From an uncultured Spirochaetaceae bacterium (lineage in GTDB: Bacteria; Spirochaetota; Spirochaetia; Sphaerochaetales; Sphaerochaetaceae), in NCBI GenBank assembly GCA_944390015.1, contig CALXOL010000008.1, forward strand, positions 1 through 64,000: a stretch of 64,000 bases of DNA, written 5' to 3'. Every line of letters begins with the position of its first letter. Position 1 is the first letter of the stretch. The translations under genes were made by a program, and so were the position numbers. Shown here piece by piece: positions 35,028 through 43,699 of this stretch. A model generated the notes under the pieces. It made no database searches and was not told the origin of the DNA. It saw only the letters and a list, made by a program, of their open reading frames with translations.

Positions 35028-35711
35028 TGGGGTACTTATCATCTCCATCCTCAGATCAAAGTATTTTGAATACACCTCGTCTCTTATGAAATCCTCTTTT
35101 CCACCTTTGAAAACAAGCCTTCCTTGAGAGAGCACAATCAGCTCATCAGCAACGGAAAAAGCCCTGTTCAAGTCATGAAAAGAGGCAAGTACTATCTTTT
35201 TCCTCTCCTTAAGGGAGAGCATAGCCTCCGCACACATCCTCTTATAGCGCATGCCGAGACTCGCCTCCACCTCATCAAGCGCATAGAGAAGCACAGACCT
35301 GGAGAGTAATAGGGATAGGAACACCATCTCCTGCTCCCCTCCTGATAGCGTATTCACTCTGCGAGAGCTGAGGAGTTCCAGTCCATAGTCCTTAAGATAG
35401 CCCATGGCATCGGGGAATGAGGAGAGAAGACTTTCAACTGTCATGTCAGAGAGAGGGAGGCTCTGCGGAAGAATCGCATGAAGAGCCTCCCTATCCCTTC
35501 TTTTAAGAGATTTTAATTCTTTTCCAGAGTACAGAATGGATCCATCATAATCGGGATAGTAAGATGTCAGTGCCCTTAAAAGCGTCGTCTTACCACTTCC
35601 ATTTTCCCCTAAAAGCGCATAGATCCTCCCCTCCTTTAGCGTCATAGAGATATCAGAGAGAATATGATTTCCCCTTATTGCAATATTAAGATTACTCACG
35701 CTTACCATCAC
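35001..35711 (-). CDS. FecE/BtuD-type ABC transporter ATPase
   Basis: A 236-residue ATPase: Walker A GENGSGKTTLL, signature TLSGGEQEMV, Walker B LLYALDEVEA and switch region ASFHDLNRAF. The order binding protein, permease, ATPase on the minus strand is that of iron-siderophore, heme and cobalamin importers. The start overlaps the permease stop by four bases. Confidence 0.85.
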   Translation of the reverse strand: MMVSVSNLNIAIRGNHILSDISMTLKEGRIYALLGENGSGKTTLLRALTSYYPDYDGSILYSGKELKSLKRRDREALHAILPQSLPLSDMTVESLLSSFPDAMGYLKDYGLELLSSRRVNTLSGGEQEMVFLSLLLSRSVLLYALDEVEASLGMRYKRMCAEAMLSLKERKKIVLASFHDLNRAFSVADELIVLSQGRLVFKGGKEDFIRDEVYSKYFDLRMEMISTPSGRKYIFF

Positions 35712-36676
35712 TTCAGCCTCCTTAGAAGAAGAAAAATAAAGAAAGGCACTCCGATAACAGCCATGAAAATACCTGCGGGAAGTTCCGATGGACTAAGCAC
35801 TGTGCGACCAAGAAGATCTGAAAGCGTTACCAAGGCAGGGCCTATCAGGGAGGAGAGGATAAGGGATTGCCGACTCTTTCCCGAAGAGAGGAAGAAAGCG
35901 ATATGCGGTGTAACCAACCCTACAAACCCCAAAAGCCCGGAGAATGTGACGGCTGAGGAGGCCATGAGTGATGCCGTTAAAATCAATGTCATCCTGATTC
36001 TTGTCGGACGGTACCCCATTGAAGATGCCATCTCATCTCCGAGAGCCAGGACATCCATCCTCTTACAGAGGAAAAAAGATGCTGCAAACGAGAGTATTAT
36101 CAAAAGAGAAGGTATCTTAAGCTGAGAATAATATATGCCGGAGAAGCCTCCGATTGAAAAAGATGAGTATGTGGCCATGACATCCGGGTTTATGGAGCTT
36201 ATTGTGCTTATAACGGCATTGAAAAGCGCATTCACAGCAACCCCTGAGAGGATAAGGGAGATGGATGAATCAACCCTCTTTGTCAATAAAGAGATTGAAA
36301 ACACCATCACCAGGGCCAAAGTAGAACCGATGAAGGCAAATGCGGGCAACAGGGCAAAAAGGGATGGAAAGAAAGAGAGGGACAGCAGGACAGCAGCCCC
36401 GGCTCCTGAATTCACCCCTATTATATTTGGGCTGGAAAGAGCATTCCCCGTAGCCTTCTGGATTAGAAGCCCTGAGACTGAGAATGCAAGCCCGGAAAGA
36501 ATGGAAGCAAAGACTCTTGGAAGACGCAATGAGAAGAAGATGATGTTATCGAGACTGCCAGTAGTCAGAATCTTCGCGCTATCAATTGGGACACTGCCTA
36601 CGAACAGGGAGAGAAGAAGAACAGCAAAAAGAGCAAAAGCGGAGAGAAAGCAGGTGAACAAGAACCTCCTAGCCAT
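35708..36676 (-). CDS. FecCD/BtuC-type ABC transporter permease
   Basis: A 322-residue protein of about nine to ten helices. SLRLPRVFASILSGLAFSVSGLLIQKAT and LGFVGLVTPHIAFFL are diagnostic of the FecCD family, which imports ferric chelates, heme or corrinoids. It overlaps its ATPase and binding-protein neighbours by 4 and 8 bases. Substrate is open; the neighbouring chelatase and siroheme-type enzyme make a tetrapyrrole or iron plausible. Confidence 0.9.
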   Translation of the reverse strand: MARRFLFTCFLSAFALFAVLLLSLFVGSVPIDSAKILTTGSLDNIIFFSLRLPRVFASILSGLAFSVSGLLIQKATGNALSSPNIIGVNSGAGAAVLLSLSFFPSLFALLPAFAFIGSTLALVMVFSISLLTKRVDSSISLILSGVAVNALFNAVISTISSINPDVMATYSSFSIGGFSGIYYSQLKIPSLLIILSFAASFFLCKRMDVLALGDEMASSMGYRPTRIRMTLILTASLMASSAVTFSGLLGFVGLVTPHIAFFLSSGKSRQSLILSSLIGPALVTLSDLLGRTVLSPSELPAGIFMAVIGVPFFIFLLLRRLK

Positions 36677-37526
36677 ATAGCACCTCTTTCATCACCTCAT
36701 ATGATTCAAGCCATCTTCCATTCGGTTTAAAATGAAATAGCTCTTTATCAAGATAATATACAGAGCCCTCTCTTATGGCACGGACATCTCTCCATCCAGG
36801 CTGAGAAAAAAGATGTTCGATGTATTTTCTGCTCGCCTCCTCATCCCCCTGTGGCACGATGAGGATCTTATCGGGATCAGATGAGAGAACCGCTTCCAGG
36901 GATAGAGATTCAGTTAGAGCATCATACTCATCCGCAATATTGACAGCACCGAGATCCGAAATAATCGCAGCAGCGAAATGGTCGCCCTTTCTCTTGGCTT
37001 TCACATAAGAGAACGCACTGCCCGCCCTGAGAAAGAGGATCCTAGGTTTATCATCAAATGAGGCGGCCTCCTCAATTATCCTATCAATCCCCTCTTTTTG
37101 CATGATGCCGTATTTTAGATATAAATCGGGTCTTGAGGTAATATCGGTAAGTGTTTTGAAAACTGAAAGGAAGTCTTCAAAGCTGTCCTCTCTTATCAGC
37201 ATCATATCAAGGTCCAAATCATCCATTAAGGATTTAAGACGTACATGGCTTAATGTATCTACCGAGCCCAGCACCAGGTCTGGAAGGTTTGCCAGGAGTA
37301 CTTCGGCATTCACCATCCGTCCAGAACCATCATCAACAATAGAAGCATCGAACGATGCAAAGCCCCGTTCAACGGCCTCGCCAACACTTATATCGGCAGA
37401 TCCTCCTGCAAGAGTCCATAAGTCTGCAATTGATGAATTAAGACATGCGGTCTTTAAGGCAAACAATGGCATAGTTAAGCATAAGAGAGTGCAAAAAAAG
37501 AGAAAGAGCCTTCTTAACATGATCAT
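36669..37526 (-). CDS. Periplasmic binding protein, iron/tetrapyrrole type
   Basis: A 285-residue exported protein with signal peptide MLRRLFLFFCTLLCLTMPLFA. The body (ADLWTLAGGSADISVGEAV, LPDLVLGSVDTL, PDKILIVPQGDEEA) fits class III TroA/BtuF-type binding proteins. There is no lipobox Cys at the cleavage site, so it should be free in the periplasm. It is first gene of the three-gene transporter operon. Confidence 0.8.
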   Translation of the reverse strand: MIMLRRLFLFFCTLLCLTMPLFALKTACLNSSIADLWTLAGGSADISVGEAVERGFASFDASIVDDGSGRMVNAEVLLANLPDLVLGSVDTLSHVRLKSLMDDLDLDMMLIREDSFEDFLSVFKTLTDITSRPDLYLKYGIMQKEGIDRIIEEAASFDDKPRILFLRAGSAFSYVKAKRKGDHFAAAIISDLGAVNIADEYDALTESLSLEAVLSSDPDKILIVPQGDEEASRKYIEHLFSQPGWRDVRAIREGSVYYLDKELFHFKPNGRWLESYEVMKEVLYG

Positions 37527-37599
37527 AATCCTAAAAAAGATTCAGATTGTTTTAAGGCCCTTTCCTTACTATAAAGTCTGGCAAATCCAAAATCTTAAA

Positions 37600-40167
37600 T
37601 CAGCAGGTAGCCCCGCCAATTACATTTTTCTTCAAGATCTTCTCTTTGTCAATCTTGTTACTAAAGAGTTTATCCTCAGTGTATTCAAGACCGAGGCGGT
37701 TTACAGTATCTGCGAAACGCTCACCACTTATTCCCTCATCGCGGAAGAGGAGTATGGCGTTCTCAACGGTCTGGATTACCTCATCCTCACTCCTGAGTAT
37801 GCGTGATAGCCTCTTACCCATCTCGATCTTCTTGCCCCAGCGCCCACCTACATAGATTGCATAGCCTGTCGTGTAATTCATACTCACACCGAACGGGCAC
37901 TTATCAAGGCAACGTCCGCAATGATTGCATTCTGAATCATTTACAACAAGTTTTCCACCATCAAGATGAGCAATGTTAATAGGACATGCCTTCTCAACCT
38001 GGCAGATCTTACAGCCTTTGCATTTAGCCACATCGAAATCAATAATCCTCTGCCCTATGATTCCTATATCATTCAGGCTCGGCTTCACACAGTTATTCGG
38101 ACACCCTCCGACTGCGATCTTGAATTTATGAGGAAGGGATACGGAGTGCCATCCCTCATAGAATATGTGATGAAGCTTATTTGAAAGATCGAACGTATCT
38201 ATAAGTCCGTACTGGCATGTCGTTCCCTTACATGAGACTACTGGGCGAACCTTACTTCCCGTTCCTCCCGTCTCAAGCCCATTCTCTTTCAAATAGGCGA
38301 TCAGAGGCTCGATGTTGCGATAATGCACCCCCTGGATTTCAAGAGTAAGACGGGTGGTCATCGTGACTTCCCCGGATCCGTACATCTCTGATGCCTCTGC
38401 AATCTTCTTCTGCTCTGTTGCTGTTATCTTACCGTTGCGGGTGATTACACGTACGTTGAAGCAGTCAGGATTCCTCTTGTCCTGAAGACAGCCAAGCCCC
38501 TTTACCCTCTTTACCTCCTCAGCAGGGATAACAGAGCCGAAATCAGGACGAACATCATTGAACGTGATTCCCCCTTCAAGCACTCTCGTATTGGTATACC
38601 CGTAATGCTTTAGCCTGTTCTGGAGGAAATATCCCCTCTTTCCTCTGGCACATACCAAAAGAAGCTTCTCATCCTTTCCAAGTCCCTCTATAGGACCATC
38701 GACCTTTCCAAGATTGACCCATGTAGCTCCTGGGATTGTCTTTTCAGGCATCACATCAATGACCTTATACCCTTTTGCCATTCCTCTCATGTACTCAAGT
38801 GGAGTAACCGTCTCAAACTCACCGAGAATCTTATTCTCAAGGATGTTACATAGCTGTACGAATGGGGATATCGCGGTTGAGAAAGGAGGTGCGTATGAGA
38901 AATCAAGAGTATCCATCTCTTCAACTCTCATGCCCTTTGAGATGGCAACGACTGCGATATCGGTAAGCTTATCGACAGCACCGCTTCCAAGGACCTGGAA
39001 GCCGAGCATCCTATGGGTCTTTCTCTCTGCGATAAGCTTCATGATGAAAAATGATGAGCCCTCATAGTAGTGTGCCTTGTCATCGGTGACGGCAAGTGCG
39101 GTAACAACATCAAAACCTTCTTTTACCGCTGCTTCCTCTGTAAGACCCGTACGACCTGCATTCAGGTTATCAAGAAGCCTGACAACCCCGGTTCCTAATG
39201 CCCCTGGATAAACTGAGTCCTTACCTACGACATTCTTTGCAAGAACCCTTGCAGAGATGTTGGCGGTAGATCCCATTGCCGAATAAAGCCTTTTACCAGT
39301 AATCCTATGACTCACCAGCGCACAGTCTCCTGCTGCATATACATCGGGGATGTTTGTCCTCATATGCTCATCCACCAATATCGCACCTTTTTCCATTTCA
39401 AGCCCTGTATTCTCAAGAAACTTCGTGGAAGGACGAACGCCAAGAGCGAGAATGACCATATCAGCCTTGATTTCAAGCTTATCAGTTTTAAGAGCGGAGA
39501 CCTTGTCAGCCCCAAGAATCGCCTCAGCCCTCACCCCTGTCTGAATGCGTATGCCGGCCTCCTCCATCTTACGCTTGGCCCATCTTGCCATCTCCTCATC
39601 CATAGCACTGGGCATTATGTTATCCGCCATATCAATGACAGTAACGGAAAGCCCGATTCTCTTAAGATTCTCAGCGACCTCAAGCCCTATGAATCCAGCA
39701 CCGGCTATCACAGCGCTCCTCACATCATCTCTTTTTGCATATGCCTTGATAGCATCAGCATCATCAGGGGTGCGGAGGGTGAAAACTCCATCAAGTTCAT
39801 ATCCCTGGATATTAGGTACGATAGGAGAAGCACCAGTTGCGATTATGAGTTTGTCATAGGTCTCCTCAATGACATTTGAACTCCCTTTAATGTAAGAGAG
39901 ACTCTTCTTTTTGAAATCAACCTCAGCAACCAGAGCATCGGTAATGACCTCAACGCCGGTTAAAGCAGAGAATTTCTCAGGCGTGTTGACTATAAGCTCA
40001 TCACGGGAGGTGATAACATCTCCGATATAATATGGAAGCCCACATCCAGCATATGAGATATCATGGCCTCCTGTAATTATCTTCACATCAATAGACCTGT
40101 CTTCCCTCTTAAGTTTCGCAGCTGCCTTTGTCCCTGCGGCAACACCACCGATTACCAGAACTTTCAT
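37600..40167 (-). CDS. CoA-disulfide reductase / rhodanese / sulfite-reductase / ferredoxin fusion
   Basis: An 855-residue multidomain enzyme. Residues 1-445: FAD/NAD(P)H pyridine nucleotide-disulfide oxidoreductase of the CoA-disulfide reductase type, with GGVAAGTKAA and the redox Cys in SYAGCG (C42). Residues about 450-540: rhodanese with active-site CARGKRG (C506). Residues about 560-710: nitrite/sulfite reductase-like siroheme/4Fe-4S domain, with CKGTTC (646-651) and CPNNC (689-693). Then two 4Fe-4S ferredoxin motifs, CKGCKICQVEKACP and CNHCGRCLDKCPFG. It could pass NADH electrons through persulfide and Fe-S centres to sulfite, polysulfide or a related acceptor. The first Cys pair is C-x4-C, where C-x5-C is usual. 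The reaction is inferred from the domains. Confidence 0.85.
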   Translation of the reverse strand: MKVLVIGGVAAGTKAAAKLKREDRSIDVKIITGGHDISYAGCGLPYYIGDVITSRDELIVNTPEKFSALTGVEVITDALVAEVDFKKKSLSYIKGSSNVIEETYDKLIIATGASPIVPNIQGYELDGVFTLRTPDDADAIKAYAKRDDVRSAVIAGAGFIGLEVAENLKRIGLSVTVIDMADNIMPSAMDEEMARWAKRKMEEAGIRIQTGVRAEAILGADKVSALKTDKLEIKADMVILALGVRPSTKFLENTGLEMEKGAILVDEHMRTNIPDVYAAGDCALVSHRITGKRLYSAMGSTANISARVLAKNVVGKDSVYPGALGTGVVRLLDNLNAGRTGLTEEAAVKEGFDVVTALAVTDDKAHYYEGSSFFIMKLIAERKTHRMLGFQVLGSGAVDKLTDIAVVAISKGMRVEEMDTLDFSYAPPFSTAISPFVQLCNILENKILGEFETVTPLEYMRGMAKGYKVIDVMPEKTIPGATWVNLGKVDGPIEGLGKDEKLLLVCARGKRGYFLQNRLKHYGYTNTRVLEGGITFNDVRPDFGSVIPAEEVKRVKGLGCLQDKRNPDCFNVRVITRNGKITATEQKKIAEASEMYGSGEVTMTTRLTLEIQGVHYRNIEPLIAYLKENGLETGGTGSKVRPVVSCKGTTCQYGLIDTFDLSNKLHHIFYEGWHSVSLPHKFKIAVGGCPNNCVKPSLNDIGIIGQRIIDFDVAKCKGCKICQVEKACPINIAHLDGGKLVVNDSECNHCGRCLDKCPFGVSMNYTTGYAIYVGGRWGKKIEMGKRLSRILRSEDEVIQTVENAILLFRDEGISGERFADTVNRLGLEYTEDKLFSNKIDKEKILKKNVIGGATC

Positions 40168-40219
40168 AATTAACCTCTTAAAAACCCATTATAGCACACT
40201 TAAATTGTTTTCCAGTGAC

Positions 40220-41425
40220 CTACTCTCCAGCCTGTCTCACATTACTGTGAGCATGAGGATGGAGCTTCTTCTCACTCAAGACACCAGACGGTGCCAGTAT
40301 CAGTGAGCTATCCCCGTTAGCCCAACGGTTAAGGATGTCTTTTCCCTCATCCAGCAGGTTCTTACAACTGTTCTTGTCCCTGTCATGGTGCGTGCCACAA
40401 CTCTTGCACGTCCACTGTCTATCAGAGAGCTTCAGGCCGTGGTTTATCTCATGGCAAGAAGAGCACCTTTTACTTGATGTAAAGAACCTATCTACTTTCA
40501 CAAGCACCTTCCCCTTATCTTTCAGCTTGTAGGAAAGCATCTCCCTCAGCATCCCATATCCGTTGTCGTATACGCTCTTGCCGAAGTTCATGGCCTTGGA
40601 CATGTGCTGGAGGTTTATGTCCTCCACTATTACGGCATCAAATGTGTCGGAGACTTTCCTGGAGAGCTTATGGAGGAAGTCCTTCCTCCTTGCACTTGCC
40701 TTCTCATGAAGCTTCCCGATTCTGTGTTTCTGTTCCCAATAGTTAGCAGACCCGTACTGCATCCTAGAAAGCTTCCTCTGTTCCTTTGCAATCCTCTCCT
40801 CAAGGCTGCGGTACCAGCGGATGTCATCTTTCGTGATGTCGTTCTCCCCTGATGCGGAGACGACGAGGGATGGCATAGAGTAGTCGAAGGCCTCGACCTC
40901 CTCATCGCTTATCCCCTCAGGGTAGCTGATGACGGTGCTTCCATCCTTTGAATCTATGTTAACAGCGATTCCTGCGATGCTGAGGCTCTCCCTTATCTCA
41001 TCTTCTTCATTGGAGGTTGCCATTTCCGATACTGCGGAAAGCTCTTCTTCATCGCTTTTCTCTGATGCTGGTATTTCCTCGCTCCCACTATCTGTTATAG
41101 CGGTAACTGTCTCGGCTGAGGAGACTGTCAGTGCATCACCCGTCTCAGATTCGTCATTTGAACATGTTTTGAATAGGATTAACAATAAGATGATGATCAA
41201 GGCCAGGATTATGAAAAGAAACGCCTTTGATTTCTTCTTCTCTACTTTTTCTTCTGCTGCTGGAGCAGCTACGGGTGCTGGTGCTACCTCAGGCGCACCC
41301 CCCCCCACGACTGGTTTAACTTCTTCTGCCTTTAAAGGCTTAAGCTCTCTGCGGATTGGATCCTTCTTACGAGCTTTCTCACGCTTTACTGAGCGTAACT
41401 TAGGGCGCTTGTTATACTTACCCAT
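40220..41425 (-). CDS. Membrane-anchored protein fused to the RuvC/zinc-ribbon half of TnpB
   Basis: A 401-residue chimera. Residues 1-65 are Lys/Arg-rich then Pro/Ala-rich; 69-85 form a membrane helix (LFIILALIIILLLILF); 90-178 are acidic and Ser-rich. From about residue 178 it is an IS200/IS605 TnpB C-terminus: RuvC-I Asp in FDYSMP (D181), RuvC-II Glu in VEDINL (E268), zinc ribbon CSSC...CKSC (321-343) and RuvC-III HDRDKN (D350). The TnpB N-terminal DNA/RNA-binding region is missing. The catalytic residues are intact, so this may be a recent insertion-fusion that replaced the end of a membrane protein, or a domesticated nuclease. No tnpA or intact element is nearby. A G9 run occurs at codons 40-43. 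Confidence 0.75.
   Translation of the reverse strand: MGKYNKRPKLRSVKREKARKKDPIRRELKPLKAEEVKPVVGGGAPEVAPAPVAAPAAEEKVEKKKSKAFLFIILALIIILLLILFKTCSNDESETGDALTVSSAETVTAITDSGSEEIPASEKSDEEELSAVSEMATSNEEDEIRESLSIAGIAVNIDSKDGSTVISYPEGISDEEVEAFDYSMPSLVVSASGENDITKDDIRWYRSLEERIAKEQRKLSRMQYGSANYWEQKHRIGKLHEKASARRKDFLHKLSRKVSDTFDAVIVEDINLQHMSKAMNFGKSVYDNGYGMLREMLSYKLKDKGKVLVKVDRFFTSSKRCSSCHEINHGLKLSDRQWTCKSCGTHHDRDKNSCKNLLDEGKDILNRWANGDSSLILAPSGVLSEKKLHPHAHSNVRQAGE
41298..41306 (-). repeat. G9 homopolymer near the 5' end of the TnpB fusion gene
   Basis: Nine consecutive C on the plus strand (nine G in the gene) encode Gly-Gly-Gly within the Pro/Ala linker. Gain or loss of one base would truncate the protein shortly after residue 43, before the membrane helix, so the tract could switch the whole chimera off. 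Confidence 0.9.
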
Positions 41426-41716
41426 TTTTGTATTCTCCCAATTTTATAACCAAATAAACATGGTTTTGGGGCATAAAAATGGGCTTCAAGTAGAAAATCA
41501 GAGAAAAAATTAGCCCATTTATCCCCAAACCGGATAGGACTATATTACTAAAAGAAAAAAAATAAAACTACCTATTTATATTTTTTGTATACTAATTTCG
41601 TTATTTCTATACATTTAGAAAAACTGTCAAAAATAAAATTGTTTAAAATGGCTTTTTTAGTGGCTTAGAAAGAGCAAGGGGCCCTTTCGAGCCCCCTACT
41701 ACAGGTGAAAAACTTC
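41426..41716. other. AT-rich intergenic region with hairpin and weak terminator
   Basis: About 290 bases between the livJ stop and the TnpB-fusion start. It contains the large inverted repeat at 41462-41531, a GTATAC palindrome (TTGTATACTA, 41585-41594) and, next to livJ, a GC-rich minus-strand hairpin (about 41677-41697) that may end the liv operon. No ORF was found. Confidence 0.5.
41462..41531. repeat. Long imperfect inverted repeat upstream of the TnpB fusion gene
   Basis: A left arm of 24 bases (41462-41485) and a right arm of 20 bases (41512-41531) are near-perfect reverse complements: GGTTT(T)GGGG(C)ATAAA(AA)TGGGCT. The loop is 26 bases of AT-rich sequence. The arms differ only by short indels. 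It lies 37 bases before the start codon, so it could form in the leader RNA, or be a palindromic element end. Confidence 0.8.
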
Positions 41717-42973
41717 CTACTTGTATTCTGCTGGGTACTGAACCTCAGTACTTGATACTTCAAATGGCCATACGGTCTTATACTCTCCGTTCTGGATCTG
41801 TGCGATAGCGACGGATGCATAAAGATTGTTCTGGCTGTGAGATGTTCCATCGACCTCCATATCGCCGAACTTGATGCGGTCGTATGGGAGGATGATCTCC
41901 GGTCCGTTAGGGAATGATCCCTGGATGTCCATAGCAGCAAGAGCATCACGTACTGCTGGTCCGTCTGTTGTTCCAGCCTGCTCGAATGCAGTCTTGAGAA
42001 TCCAGATTGCAGTGAATGACTCAGCTGAGTGTCCGTTCATGTCAACACCATACTTCTCTTTGAATGCTGCGTTGATCTCCTGACCCTTTGTAAGATCCGG
42101 GTTCCACTCTACAACCGATGCGATTCCGTTTGAGATTCCAGGAGTTGCCGGGATGTAGCTTGGATCTGCAAATCCATTAGCCTTTGCAACTACGATTGGT
42201 GGCTGATAGCCCTGCTCGGCAAGTGTCTTTGTGAAGAGGATAGCGTCGTTGATGTAGCTCTCACAGAGAACGGCATCAGGATTTGCAGCCTTGATTGAGA
42301 GAACTTCTGAAGTAAGATCTGTTGCTCCGCTGCTGTACTGTACTTCAGCTACGATCTCCATTCCATACTTTGGAGCGAAGATGTGTGCACAGCGGATGAG
42401 CTCCTGTCCGATGTTGGAGTTATCAGCAAAGATTGCGATTCTCTTAATCGGTGTTCCCCTCTCATTTCCGAGATCCTCAAGATACATGAACTGGTTCTCA
42501 ACATAGATTGAGTTCATCGGGCACATGCGGAAGAAATACTTGAATCCGAATGTGGAGAGGTTATCTACTGTGGAGATAGCCGTAAGCTCAGGAATCTGAT
42601 ACTGCTCACATACCTGTGCTACGATCTGTGTGATTGTTGACTGATGGCAACCGAGGATAGCGTGTACCCCGTCCTGTGTGATAAGGCGTTCAGCAACTGA
42701 GCGACCTACCTTCGGATCTCCCTGCGTGTCCCCACGTACGATCTCGATTGGGCGACCGTTTACACCACCCTGCTCGTTGATCATCTCAACTGCGAAATCA
42801 ACACCTCTCATGATGTTGGTTCCGATAGCTGCGTTCGTGCCGGAGAGAGCATACATGGCTCCAATCTTGATCGGCTCTGTTCCATCCTCAGCCTTGCTCT
42901 CTGCAGATCCGCCTGCAAATACCATGGCTGATGCGATAATAGCGACTAAAGCAATTGAAAGTAATTTTCTCAT
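41717..42973 (-). CDS. livJ: Branched-chain amino-acid-type ABC binding protein
   Basis: A 418-residue exported protein with signal peptide MRKLLSIALVAIIASAMVFA then GGSAESK. The body (KIGAMYALSGTNAAIGTNIMR, GVNGRPIEIVRGDTQGDP) is the type I periplasmic fold of LivJ/LivK-like proteins. It is last in a five-gene operon, after livF. Ligands of this family include branched-chain amino acids, urea and short amides, so the amino-acid label is by analogy. Confidence 0.85.
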   Translation of the reverse strand: MRKLLSIALVAIIASAMVFAGGSAESKAEDGTEPIKIGAMYALSGTNAAIGTNIMRGVDFAVEMINEQGGVNGRPIEIVRGDTQGDPKVGRSVAERLITQDGVHAILGCHQSTITQIVAQVCEQYQIPELTAISTVDNLSTFGFKYFFRMCPMNSIYVENQFMYLEDLGNERGTPIKRIAIFADNSNIGQELIRCAHIFAPKYGMEIVAEVQYSSGATDLTSEVLSIKAANPDAVLCESYINDAILFTKTLAEQGYQPPIVVAKANGFADPSYIPATPGISNGIASVVEWNPDLTKGQEINAAFKEKYGVDMNGHSAESFTAIWILKTAFEQAGTTDGPAVRDALAAMDIQGSFPNGPEIILPYDRIKFGDMEVDGTSHSQNNLYASVAIAQIQNGEYKTVWPFEVSSTEVQYPAEYK

Positions 42974-42991
42974 CTACTTTCCTCCTTTATT

Positions 42992-43699
42992 CTATATGCC
43001 AAGATATGCTTTCTTGACATGTTCGTTCTTCTCAAGCTCCTCGGAAGTTCCCTCAAGGGTTATCTTTCCGTTTTCAACGACATAGCCCCTGTCGGCCATG
43101 CGGAGAGCCTTTGTTATATCCTGTTCTACTAGGATTACCGATATCCCCTGCTCCTTTGCCATGGAATGGGCAACAGAGAGGATGTCATCTACGATGTTCG
43201 GAGCAAGCCCCAATGACGGCTCATCGAGAATCAAGAGCTTAGGAAGCCCGATAAGAGCACGCCCTACTGCAACCATCTGCTGCTCACCGCCTGAGAGCGT
43301 TCCAGCAGCCTGGCCTCTCCTCTCCTTGAGCTTAGGGAACCACTTATATACGAACTCAAGGGACTCTGCGAGCTTTGCTTTCGTCTCCTTGCTGTAGGCT
43401 CCCATCTCAAGATTCTCATATACGCTCATCTCTGTGAAAAGCTGACGACCTTCAGGAACCTGTACTATCTTATGGTCGAGAATCGCGCGGCTTGATTTGC
43501 CTGCGAGCTCATCACCGTCGAATACGACCGAACCCTTCCATGGCCTTATCATACCGGTGATGGTCCTGACCAGTGTCGTCTTTCCGGCTCCGTTACTTCC
43601 TAAGATAGCAACCACCTCACCGTCATTTACAGAGAATGAGGCATCCCAGATAATCTGTACGTTTCCGTAACCAGAGCATAATCCCGATACATTAAGCAT
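42992..43699 (-). CDS. livF: Branched-chain amino-acid-type ABC ATPase LivF
   Basis: A 235-residue ATPase starting MLNVSGLCSGYGNVQIIWDA. Walker A GSNGAGKTTLV, signature LSGGEQQMVA and Walker B LLILDEPSLG are present. The ATG at 43699 lies eight bases inside the end of livG; a longer frame upstream has no family similarity. Confidence 0.92.
   Translation of the reverse strand: MLNVSGLCSGYGNVQIIWDASFSVNDGEVVAILGSNGAGKTTLVRTITGMIRPWKGSVVFDGDELAGKSSRAILDHKIVQVPEGRQLFTEMSVYENLEMGAYSKETKAKLAESLEFVYKWFPKLKERRGQAAGTLSGGEQQMVAVGRALIGLPKLLILDEPSLGLAPNIVDDILSVAHSMAKEQGISVILVEQDITKALRMADRGYVVENGKITLEGTSEELEKNEHVKKAYLGI

Noticed and set aside
39307-39879. 190-codon open frame antisense to the sulfite-reductase fusion
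   Set aside because: Lies wholly inside a clearly functional gene; the translation has no family features.
40168-40219. IS605-type right end and omegaRNA downstream of the TnpB fragment
   Set aside because: Only 52 bases separate the stop from the next gene and no guide-RNA-like structure could be made out.
40929-41513. 194-codon open frame antisense to the TnpB-fusion N-terminus
   Set aside because: Ser/Thr-rich translation is the shadow of the acidic, Ser-rich minus-strand protein.
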